Source: Granulosicoccaceae bacterium (lineage in GTDB: Bacteria; Pseudomonadota; Gammaproteobacteria; DAOVJZ01). From it: 5,336 nucleotides of DNA. A model generated the notes under the pieces. That model was not told the origin of the DNA, did no database searches, and worked only from the letters and a program-made list of their open reading frames with translations. This document shows, piece after piece, positions 1-5,336 of the stretch. The stretch lies in assembly GCA_030632035.1 (NCBI GenBank), contig DAOVJZ010000123.1:1-5336 (forward strand), in the 5' to 3' direction. A program made the translations under genes and the position numbers. Position 1 is the first letter of the stretch, and each line of letters opens with the position of its first letter.

Positions 1-428
1 GGTGCCAGAACATGCTGGATATGTTCCAGACGTTTACAGATCTTTCTATGTTCATGCTTGCCCTTACTAATTCGTTTCAGAAAACCCGAAGTGTGGTTGG
101 TAAATATGACAGGCACCGTCAGATTTTTTGTGGCTTCCAGTGGGCGCAGTCCATGAACATGAAGAATATCCAGATGAGTGGTTTTGAGAAAATTATTAAG
201 CCAGTAATGCAATAGCCATGAATAAAAGGGTTTGGCCTTGGGTATCAATGGACGGTGGACAGTCACATTACCAAGTTGTGATATCCGTTCACGTTCATGT
301 GCCAGCGGCAAAGTGATTACATGTGTTTCATGCCTGGCTTGCGCGAGGGCTTCACCCAGTCCAACTACATGAGCGGCAACACCACCGACATTGGGATAAT
401 AATCTGCTGTTACAAGACCTACTTTCAT
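1..428 (-). CDS. GT4-type glycosyltransferase, N-terminal part (cut by window edge)
   Basis: Reading leftwards from an ATG at 428, the frame stays open to the window edge and gives 142 complete codons, so the C-terminal part lies outside. The visible part looks like the N-terminal (acceptor-side) Rossmann domain of a GT-B fold, family GT4 enzyme. It begins MKVGLVTADYYPNVGGVAAH (residues 1-20), the usual first strand plus the glycine-rich 'P-x-x-GG-V-x-x-H' loop. An HVHG motif at 90-93 and TNHTSGFL at 110-117 are typical of this fold. The nucleotide-sugar site normally sits in the missing C-terminal half, so the donor sugar cannot be judged. The gene starts 24 bases after the acyltransferase stop on the same strand and in the same frame, so co-transcription is likely. 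A GAG at 435-437 is only a weak ribosome binding site. The context suggests LPS core or another surface glycan; this is inference. The family call is firm, the substrate unknown. Confidence 0.85.
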   Translation of the reverse strand, partial: MKVGLVTADYYPNVGGVAAHVVGLGEALAQARHETHVITLPLAHERERISQLGNVTVHRPLIPKAKPFYSWLLHYWLNNFLKTTHLDILHVHGLRPLEATKNLTVPVIFTNHTSGFLKRISKGKHEHRKICKRLEHIQHVLA

Positions 429-452
429 ATATAACTCGGTGTAATCCTTATC

Positions 453-1397
453 TTATGGAAAAATAAAATATCGATCAGAATACAGGTAATTTTCCCCGGA
501 TGGTCTGTCTCGAAAACGTCGTTGTACCCACAGGTATTGTTCCGGTGTTTTTCTTATTTGTTTTTCAATAATATCACTAATACATTGAGTATCTTGTACG
601 GGGTCGCCGCTGGGGAAATTTTCTATCTCTGGCAAGATTTCCAGTTGGTACCCCTGATTATTTGGCAAGCGATACTGGAAAAAGGGCACAACCGGTGCGC
701 CACTCATTTTTGTAATACGTGAGGTGGCCGAGTTACTGGCAGCGGGTATATTAAAGAAATTAACAAACACGCTGCCCTTGCCGCGATAGTTTTGATCGGG
801 GGCATACCAGACCGGAGCCTTGTCTTTCAGACTGCGTAACAACCCACGAATATCATCACGATGAATGGCTTTGTGGAAAAGGCGCTCACGTGCACGGCGC
901 ATGACTAGGTCGAACAGCGGATTGGTCATGTGACGATAGACCACGTCAATGGGTAAATGAGGCTGGAGCAGACGTCCACCAATCTCAAGATGGGTGAAAT
1001 GGGCGCTGAGCAGGATGATGCCTTTGTCTTTAGCCAATGCCTTTTGCGCATGTTCCAGCCCATCAACCTTGGCCAGACTGGCCAAATGCGAGTCAGAGCT
1101 CCACCAGGCCATGGCAATCTCGACCATGCTCTTGCCCAGAGAATCTATATGTTGGCGCAAGAGCTTTTCCCGCGCCTTTTCATTGAGTTCTGGAAAGCAT
1201 AGACGCAGGTTGATGCGTGCTGTTTTCCTGTTTTTCAGCGGAATTACCCATAAAATCCAGCCCAAAAAGTGGCCTATTCCCATTTGTACCGAATAGGGCA
1301 GTTTGGCGACCAGCCACATCAGGCCCAGCACCAGCCAGGTGGGCCAATGACGTGGAGACAGGAATTGGGAAATGGGAAATGGTTCGTGTAATTTCAC
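453..1397 (-). CDS. lpxL: Lipid A biosynthesis late acyltransferase, LpxL/HtrB family
   Basis: This is an inner-membrane enzyme of the LpxL/LpxM (HtrB/MsbB) family, which moves an acyl chain from acyl-ACP to Kdo-lipid IVA on the cytoplasmic face. With the GTG start at 1397 the protein has 314 residues, close to the roughly 306 of E. coli LpxL. It opens with the family's LSPRHWPTWL stretch and a hydrophobic N-terminal segment (about residues 20-52). The catalytic HX4D/E motif is HFTHLE, with H133 and E138. Further family motifs are VWYAPDQNY (about 196-204), MSGAPVVPF (about 231-239) and PEQYLWVQRRFRDRP (about 285-299). The frame stays open up to a TTG at 1490, but those 31 extra residues match nothing in the family and cover a likely promoter, so I prefer the GTG. 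No strong ribosome binding site precedes it. LpxL fits better than LpxM by N-terminal resemblance, but LpxM or LpxP type and chain length cannot be settled from sequence. Confidence 0.9.
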   Translation of the reverse strand: MKLHEPFPISQFLSPRHWPTWLVLGLMWLVAKLPYSVQMGIGHFLGWILWVIPLKNRKTARINLRLCFPELNEKAREKLLRQHIDSLGKSMVEIAMAWWSSDSHLASLAKVDGLEHAQKALAKDKGIILLSAHFTHLEIGGRLLQPHLPIDVVYRHMTNPLFDLVMRRARERLFHKAIHRDDIRGLLRSLKDKAPVWYAPDQNYRGKGSVFVNFFNIPAASNSATSRITKMSGAPVVPFFQYRLPNNQGYQLEILPEIENFPSGDPVQDTQCISDIIEKQIRKTPEQYLWVQRRFRDRPSGENYLYSDRYFIFP

Positions 1398-1425
1398 GTC
1401 ATCAGTTTTCTTGCTAATTTCGCTG

Positions 1426-1454
1426 ATTTTACGTGAGCCAGAAGATGGACACAA
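1426..1454 (-). promoter_or_regulatory. Candidate sigma70-type promoter for the lpxL-like gene
   Basis: On the minus strand, TTGTGT (1449-1454) is followed after exactly 17 bases by TAAAAT (1426-1431). The -10 box matches the consensus at five of six positions; the -35 box at three of six, including the conserved TTG. Transcription would start near 1419 and leave a leader of about 22 bases before the GTG at 1397. The site lies in the divergent gap, where a promoter is expected. It is a motif match only. Confidence 0.45.
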
Positions 1455-1455
1455 A

Positions 1456-1484
1456 TGGCCTGTGGCTTCTGTAGCGTGTATTAT
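1456..1484 (+). promoter_or_regulatory. Possible sigma70-type promoter for hldE
   Basis: TATTAT at 1479-1484 matches the -10 consensus at five of six positions. The best-placed -35 (TGGCCT, 1456-1461, 17-base spacer) matches at only three of six. Transcription would start near 1491, just ahead of the ribosome binding site. It stands back to back with the candidate minus-strand promoter. The weak -35 makes this tentative, and an activator or another sigma factor could be involved. Confidence 0.3.
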
Positions 1485-1494
1485 TAACAAAAAA

Positions 1495-1499
1495 AGGAG
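1495..1499 (+). promoter_or_regulatory. Ribosome binding site of hldE (AGGAG, wide spacing)
   Basis: AGGAG is the only good Shine-Dalgarno match before the hldE ATG at 1514. The 14-base spacer is longer than the usual 5-10. The start is nevertheless secure, because the protein then aligns from residue 1 with E. coli HldE and has the same total length. Confidence 0.6.
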
Positions 1500-1513
1500 T
1501 TTTCTTTATTTTC

Positions 1514-2947
1514 ATGAATATTCAGGTACCCGAATTTAATAATGCCCGTGTCCTCGTCGTCGGTGATGTCATGCTAGACAGATACTGGCATGGGCCAACA
1601 TCCCGTATTTCCCCTGAGGCACCCGTACCCGTGGTCAAGGTGGATCAAGTCGAAGATCGACCCGGTGGTGCCGGCAACGTGGCCCTGAATATCGCCACGC
1701 TGGGTGCACCTGTGACACTGGTAGGAATTACTGGCAATGATGAAGCCGCTGATGCTCTCGAACGTCAACTGGTGGCCAGTGGTGTGTTTTGCCAGTTTGA
1801 GCGTCTGGATTGTTGCCCGACCATAACCAAGTTGCGTGTGCTGAGTCGTCATCAACAATTAATACGTCTGGATTTTGAACAAAACATGGAAGAGGTAAAT
1901 ACGGCGGCAGTTAGCAAGCGCCTGAACAAGTTATTACCAGAGACAAAAGTGGTGGTATTGTCGGATTATGGCAAGGGCAGTTTGCAGAATGTGCAATCTG
2001 TTATTCAGGATGCACATAAAGCCGGCAAGTTGATCCTGGTTGATCCAAAAGGGGCGGACTTTGAAAAATACAAAGGCGCAACCCTGATTACACCTAATCT
2101 GTCTGAATTTGAGGCCGTGGTTGGTCACTGCAAGACAGAAACAGAGCTGGTTGAAAAGGCAAATAATCTTATTGAACAACTCCATCTTGATGCGTTGTTA
2201 ATTACACGTGGTGAGCAAGGCATGACATTAGTACGCAAGGGTGAGGGTGAATTACATTTGCCTGCGCAGGCACGTGAAGTGTATGACGTGACGGGTGCGG
2301 GTGATACCGTTATTTCAGTATTGGCCAGTTCATTGGCCGCTGGTCAGGATCTGGCATCAGCAACCGCTCTGGCCAATGTGGCTTCCGGTATAGTCGTTGG
2401 CAAACTGGGTACCGCTGCAGTCAGCACACCAGAACTGAGACGCGCCCTGCATGACAACAGTGAATCCGGTTTTGGTGTCGTGAATGAAGAACAACTCATG
2501 CTGGCATTGCATGATGCCCGTGCCCATGGTGAAAAAATTATTATGACCAATGGCTGTTTTGATATCTTGCATGCTGGTCATGTCGCCTATCTGGAGCAGG
2601 CACGCAAACTGGGCAACAGATTGATTGTTGCGGTCAATGATGATGCCTCGGTGAAACGTCTTAAAGGTAGTGGTCGTCCGGTGAATAGTGTGGAACGTCG
2701 TATGGCCGTACTCGCAGGACTCAAGTGTGTGGATTGGGTTGTGCCTTTCACTGAAGATACACCCGAGCGTTTAATCTGTGCAGTCAAACCCTCTGTGCTG
2801 GCCAAAGGCGGGGATTACAAGCCGGAACAGATTGCGGGTTACCAGTGTGTGACTGAGAACGGTGGTGAAGTAAAAGTGCTGGAATACATGCAGGGGTATT
2901 CCACCAGCAATATTATTGAAAGTATTCGTACAACAGAAAAAAGCTAG
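1514..2947 (+). CDS. hldE: Bifunctional heptose 7-phosphate kinase / heptose 1-phosphate adenylyltransferase HldE
   Basis: This cytoplasmic two-domain enzyme (older name RfaE) carries out two steps of ADP-heptose synthesis. The N-terminal kinase makes D-glycero-beta-D-manno-heptose 1,7-bisphosphate; the C-terminal domain, after GmhB removes the 7-phosphate, transfers AMP from ATP to give ADP-D,D-heptose. The first domain (about 1-318) is PfkB/ribokinase type, with GDVMLDRYW at 17-25, GGAGN at 51-55, TPNLSEFE at 193-200 and DVTGAGDT at 258-265, where D264 is the expected catalytic base. The second (about 341-477) is a nucleotidyltransferase, with TNGCFDILHAGH at 345-356 (HxGH at H353-H356), KGGDYKPEQI at 431-440 and STSNII at 463-468. 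Both active sites look intact. The length of 477 residues equals that of E. coli HldE, so the two halves are fused rather than split as in HldA/HldC organisms. The gene diverges from the lpxL-like gene and precedes hldD. Confidence 0.98.
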   Translation: MNIQVPEFNNARVLVVGDVMLDRYWHGPTSRISPEAPVPVVKVDQVEDRPGGAGNVALNIATLGAPVTLVGITGNDEAADALERQLVASGVFCQFERLDCCPTITKLRVLSRHQQLIRLDFEQNMEEVNTAAVSKRLNKLLPETKVVVLSDYGKGSLQNVQSVIQDAHKAGKLILVDPKGADFEKYKGATLITPNLSEFEAVVGHCKTETELVEKANNLIEQLHLDALLITRGEQGMTLVRKGEGELHLPAQAREVYDVTGAGDTVISVLASSLAAGQDLASATALANVASGIVVGKLGTAAVSTPELRRALHDNSESGFGVVNEEQLMLALHDARAHGEKIIMTNGCFDILHAGHVAYLEQARKLGNRLIVAVNDDASVKRLKGSGRPVNSVERRMAVLAGLKCVDWVVPFTEDTPERLICAVKPSVLAKGGDYKPEQIAGYQCVTENGGEVKVLEYMQGYSTSNIIESIRTTEKS

Positions 2948-2978
2948 ATTAATTCCCTGAAGCGGCGCTGGCGGTGTT

Positions 2979-3037
2979 GAAAAGAAACTCAAAATGCTCA
3001 TTTACTACGTGTAAATTCCGCTTTTTCGTTTCTTTTC
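2979..3037. repeat. Inverted repeat in the hldE-hldD gap
   Basis: GAAAAGAAAC (2979-2988) and GTTTCTTTTC (3028-3037) are perfect 10-base complements separated by 39 bases. Inside them, ATTTAC (3000-3005) and GTAAAT (3011-3016) form a smaller stem with a 5-base loop. Outside, GGC near 2970-2972 and CGGC near 2963-2966 could pair with GCC at 3038-3040 and GCCG at 3043-3046, with bulges. No T-run follows the outer stem, so a classical Rho-independent terminator is unlikely on either strand. It may be an RNA structure that attenuates or stabilises the transcript, or chance pairing of A/T-rich tracts. Confidence 0.6.
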
Positions 3038-3046
3038 GCCTTGCCG

Positions 3047-3071
3047 TCATCCGCTTGATGAAATTAATCAA
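3047..3071. repeat. Two overlapping short inverted repeats upstream of hldD
   Basis: TCATC (3047-3051) pairs with GATGA (3057-3061) around a 5-base loop. TTGAT (3055-3059) pairs with ATCAA (3067-3071) around 7 bases. The two share 3057-3059, so they are mutually exclusive as hairpins. The second could equally be a small operator-like palindrome. Five-base arms are short enough to arise by chance. I see no convincing promoter or strong ribosome binding site in 2948-3105. Confidence 0.25.
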
Positions 3072-3105
3072 AAACTCTCAAAGTTTGGAATATGGTAGAT
3101 AGATT

Positions 3106-4053
3106 ATGATAGTAGTCACAGGTGGTGCCGGTTTCATCGGCAGTAATATCGTCAAGGCGCTGAATGAACGCGGTCGCAAGGATATATTGGTCGTTGATAA
3201 CCTGACCAATGGTACCAAGTTCGTCAATATCGCAGATTGCGATATCCTGGATTATGTCGATAAAGAAGATTTTATCAATGACATCAACACCGGCAAAAAG
3301 CTTTCTGAAAAAGTTGATGCGATATTTCATGAAGGTGCGTGTTCTTCCACCACCGAATGGGATGGGCGCTTTATAATGCGCAACAACTACGAGTATTCAA
3401 AATCCTTGTTACATTATTGCATGGATAACAAAGCGGCTTATCTCTATGCCTCTTCGGCTTCGGTTTATGGTGGCGGCAGTGTATTTGTCGAGTCGATTGA
3501 AAATGAAGCGCCACTCAATATGTATGGCTATTCCAAGTTCTTGTTTGATCAATATGTACGTCGACTATTACCAAAGGCAAACACCCAGATAGTCGGGTTC
3601 CGTTATTTCAATGTGTATGGTCCAAGGGAACAACACAAGGGCACCATGTCGAGTGTCGCATTTCATTTTAATAACCAGATCAAGGAATCCGGTGTGGCGC
3701 GTTTGTTTGCCGGTACCGATGGTTATGGCGATGGTGAGCAACGACGTGATTTTGTTTATATCGGCGATGTGGTTGATGTCAATTTGTGGTTTATGGATAA
3801 CCCGAATAAATCCGGTATCTTTAACTTGGGCACAGGCCGTTGTCAGGCATTTAATGATGTCGCCAATGCGGCGATCAAATGGCATGGCCGCGGTGAAGTT
3901 GAATACACTCCATTTCCCGATCACTTGCGTGGACGTTACCAGAGTTTTACTGAAGCGGATATTACGTTACTGCGCAATGCCGGTTATGACAAGCCATTCA
4001 AGACAGTAGAGGAAGGCGTCAAGCTATACATGGACTGGCTTAACAAGGAATAG
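3106..4053 (+). CDS. hldD: ADP-L-glycero-D-manno-heptose 6-epimerase HldD
   Basis: HldD (RfaD/GmhD) is a cytoplasmic, NADP-dependent short-chain dehydrogenase/reductase of the extended type. It inverts C6 of ADP-D-glycero-D-manno-heptose to give ADP-L-glycero-D-manno-heptose, the donor for the inner-core heptosyltransferases. The nucleotide-binding loop GGAGFIG is at residues 6-12. The catalytic residues are S116 (in YASSASVYGG), Y140 and K144 (YGYSK), with K178 in the HKGTMSS stretch; these positions match E. coli HldD. FHEGACSSTTEWDG (74-87), GFRYFNVYGPRE (164-175) and FNLGTGR (239-245) are family hallmarks. At 315 residues it is five longer than the E. coli enzyme because of a longer loop at about 203-213, before RRDFVYIGD. 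The ATG at 3106 begins exactly at the first beta strand, so it is secure, although no good Shine-Dalgarno sequence precedes it. It lies 158 bases after hldE and 7 before waaA. Confidence 0.98.
   Translation: MIVVTGGAGFIGSNIVKALNERGRKDILVVDNLTNGTKFVNIADCDILDYVDKEDFINDINTGKKLSEKVDAIFHEGACSSTTEWDGRFIMRNNYEYSKSLLHYCMDNKAAYLYASSASVYGGGSVFVESIENEAPLNMYGYSKFLFDQYVRRLLPKANTQIVGFRYFNVYGPREQHKGTMSSVAFHFNNQIKESGVARLFAGTDGYGDGEQRRDFVYIGDVVDVNLWFMDNPNKSGIFNLGTGRCQAFNDVANAAIKWHGRGEVEYTPFPDHLRGRYQSFTEADITLLRNAGYDKPFKTVEEGVKLYMDWLNKE
4045..4049 (+). promoter_or_regulatory. Ribosome binding site of waaA, inside the end of hldD
   Basis: AAGGA lies in the last codons of hldD, 11 bases before the TTG at 4061. 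It is the only Shine-Dalgarno match near that start and supports TTG as the initiation codon. Its position implies that ribosomes finishing hldD pass directly over it, so translational coupling is likely. Confidence 0.6.
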
Positions 4054-4060
4054 CCCAACG

Positions 4061-5323
4061 TTGAGAATCCTGTATTCCATCCTGCTTTACCTGTTAACCC
4101 CTTTATTCCTGTTACGCCTGTTATGGCGTGGTTTTAAATCCCCTGCCTACTGGCGGCGCTGGCCAGAGCGATTTGGTTTTTCAACACCTGCTTTTTCAGA
4201 ACAGCCAATCTGGATTCATGCTGTTTCTGTTGGTGAAGTGCGCGCGGCTATTCCGTTAATTAAATCCTTGCAGGAAAAATATGCTTCCACTCCTGTGCTT
4301 GTCACTACGACAACACCGACTGGTTCGGCACAGGTAAAACAGGCACTGGGCGAAAAAGTTCAGCATGTCTATATGCCGTTTGATTTACCCGGTGCAGTAA
4401 AGCGTTTTATTAATAAAGTAAAGCCACGTGCAGTGATTATTATGGAAACAGAGATTTGGCCAAACCTGTTTCATTATTGTAAACAATCCTCTGTTCCTGT
4501 TGTGTTGGCCAATGCCCGTATGTCAAAAAAGTCAGCACAGGGTTATGCCCGATTCGGTGGGTTTATCCGTAAAACTCTGGCAAATCTTGCCTTTATTGCT
4601 GCACAGCATGACAGTGATGCCGCACGCCTTATCAAACTCGGTACTAAACCCGAGCAAGTAAAAGTAACCGGCAGTATCAAGTTTGATATTAATTTACCAG
4701 AAACCCTGATGTCTGATACACAGGCATTAAAAAAACAATTCGGAGAAACACGTCCTGTCTGGATTGCCGCCAGTACCCACGATGGTGAGGATGAGCAGGT
4801 GTTAAATGCGTTCAATCTGATCAGGCAAATAGTTCCTGATTGTCTGTTGATTCTTGTGCCGCGTCACCCCGAACGTTTTGAGCAAGTAACCTCTCTTTGT
4901 AAACATTATGGATTTAATGTTGTTAAGAGAAGCGAAAACCAACCCTGCACAAGCAATACAGAAATCTTTATTGGCGATACCATGGGTGAACTATTGTTAT
5001 TTTACTCTGTTAGCGATATAGCCTTTATCGGCGGGAGTCTTGTCGAACACGGAGGGCAAAACCCACTTGAGGCATCGGCAATTGGGATACCGGTTGTATT
5101 TGGTCCGCATACATTTAATTTTAGTGAAGTAATAAAATTATTACTTGAAGCTGGTGCTGGAGAACAAGCGAGTAGTGAACAGCAATTGGCTGAGGTGGTA
5201 ACAAAATATATGAAAGATAAAGCACTCTGTCAGAAAACAGGATTGAAGGGAAAACAGGTTGTCGAGCAAAATCGTGGTGCGCTGGATAATCTAACCGGTA
5301 TTATTTCAGGATTTATTCAATAG
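4061..5323 (+). CDS. waaA: 3-deoxy-D-manno-octulosonic acid (Kdo) transferase WaaA
   Basis: WaaA (KdtA) is a GT30 family, GT-B fold enzyme at the cytoplasmic face of the inner membrane. It transfers Kdo from CMP-Kdo to lipid IVA. The protein has 420 residues, against about 425 in E. coli. An N-terminal hydrophobic segment (about 4-22) is the usual membrane anchor, followed by the basic stretch WRGFKSPAYWRRWPERFGF. HAVSVGE at 53-59 contains the expected catalytic glutamate E59. TTTTPTGS (82-89), METEIWPN (128-135) and ANARMS (150-155) complete the acceptor half. GSIKFD (204-209), RHPERF (268-273), GDTMGEL (305-311) and GGSLVEHGGQNPLE (324-337) mark the CMP-Kdo half. The start is TTG at 4061: there is no in-frame ATG or GTG near it, and the N-terminus then aligns with the family. 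Whether it adds one Kdo or two cannot be told from the sequence; in most enterobacterial relatives it adds two. It is probably in one transcript with hldD. Confidence 0.97.
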   Translation: MRILYSILLYLLTPLFLLRLLWRGFKSPAYWRRWPERFGFSTPAFSEQPIWIHAVSVGEVRAAIPLIKSLQEKYASTPVLVTTTTPTGSAQVKQALGEKVQHVYMPFDLPGAVKRFINKVKPRAVIIMETEIWPNLFHYCKQSSVPVVLANARMSKKSAQGYARFGGFIRKTLANLAFIAAQHDSDAARLIKLGTKPEQVKVTGSIKFDINLPETLMSDTQALKKQFGETRPVWIAASTHDGEDEQVLNAFNLIRQIVPDCLLILVPRHPERFEQVTSLCKHYGFNVVKRSENQPCTSNTEIFIGDTMGELLLFYSVSDIAFIGGSLVEHGGQNPLEASAIGIPVVFGPHTFNFSEVIKLLLEAGAGEQASSEQQLAEVVTKYMKDKALCQKTGLKGKQVVEQNRGALDNLTGIISGFIQ

Positions 5324-5336
5324 CTGCTTACGGCCA

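Noticed and set aside
12..215. A 67-codon plus-strand open frame at the left edge.
   Set aside because: It is antisense to the conserved HVHG and TNHTSGFL parts of the GT4 glycosyltransferase, which explains the sequence much better.
957..1296. Plus-strand open frames of 81 and 100 codons opposite the acyltransferase gene.
   Set aside because: They lie antisense to conserved catalytic parts of the acyltransferase, encode no familiar motif, and have no supporting signals.
1398..1490. N-terminal extension of the acyltransferase to the TTG at 1490 (31 more residues).
   Set aside because: The residues do not resemble the family, no ribosome binding site precedes the TTG, the extension would nearly fill the divergent gap, and a well-spaced promoter motif lies inside it.
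3000..3026. ATTTAC/GTAAAT hairpin followed by a CTTTTT stretch, as a Rho-independent terminator for hldE.
   Set aside because: The stem has six mostly A/T pairs and is separated from the five T bases by several other bases, so it is too weak and badly spaced for a normal intrinsic terminator.
3712..3750. Five-residue insertion in HldD relative to E. coli as a possible novel feature.
   Set aside because: It falls in a surface loop before the RRDFVY motif, where extended short-chain dehydrogenase/reductase proteins often vary in length, and all catalytic residues are kept.
3568..3924. A 118-codon minus-strand open frame inside hldD, and a 132-codon plus-strand frame at 3611-4009.
   Set aside because: Both overlap a strongly conserved, intact hldD in another frame, have no ribosome binding site or recognisable domain, and are best explained as shadows of its codon pattern.
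1..5336. tRNA, rRNA, CRISPR array, insertion sequence, prophage or defence genes.
   Set aside because: Reading both strands showed no repeat-spacer pattern, transposase motif, cloverleaf or foreign gene; almost all of the window is taken up by intact LPS genes.

Overview
The window is a chromosomal lipopolysaccharide (LPS) assembly locus from a Gram-negative bacterium, most likely a gammaproteobacterium of moderate GC content. The proteins resemble the Escherichia coli versions as I remember them: HldE has the same length (477 residues) and HldD has the same catalytic positions. Many other gammaproteobacteria would fit, and I cannot name a genus. There are no rRNA or tRNA genes, mobile elements, CRISPR arrays or obvious foreign DNA.

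Layout. On the minus strand, reading leftwards from about 1397, lie an LpxL/HtrB-type lipid A late acyltransferase (453-1397) and, 24 bases further on, the first 142 codons of a GT4-type glycosyltransferase cut by the left window edge (1-428). On the plus strand lie hldE (1514-2947), a 158-base gap with inverted repeats, hldD (3106-4053), and waaA/kdtA (4061-5323), which starts with TTG 7 bases after hldD. The two units diverge from about 1398-1513, where I see candidate back-to-back promoters.

How the genes fit together. HldE phosphorylates D-glycero-D-manno-heptose 7-phosphate and later adenylylates the heptose 1-phosphate. HldD epimerises ADP-D,D-heptose to ADP-L,D-heptose, the inner-core heptose donor. 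WaaA puts Kdo on lipid IVA, and the LpxL-type enzyme then acylates Kdo-lipid IVA. The GT4 enzyme probably acts on the core or another surface glycan, but its acceptor cannot be read from the sequence. The heptosyltransferases (waaC, waaF) and the gmhA and gmhB genes are not in the window.

Assessment. This is a well-understood pathway and I find no undescribed system. The points worth checking are the true start of the acyltransferase gene, which seems to lie inside a longer open frame; the inverted repeat between hldE and hldD; and the unassigned glycosyltransferase.
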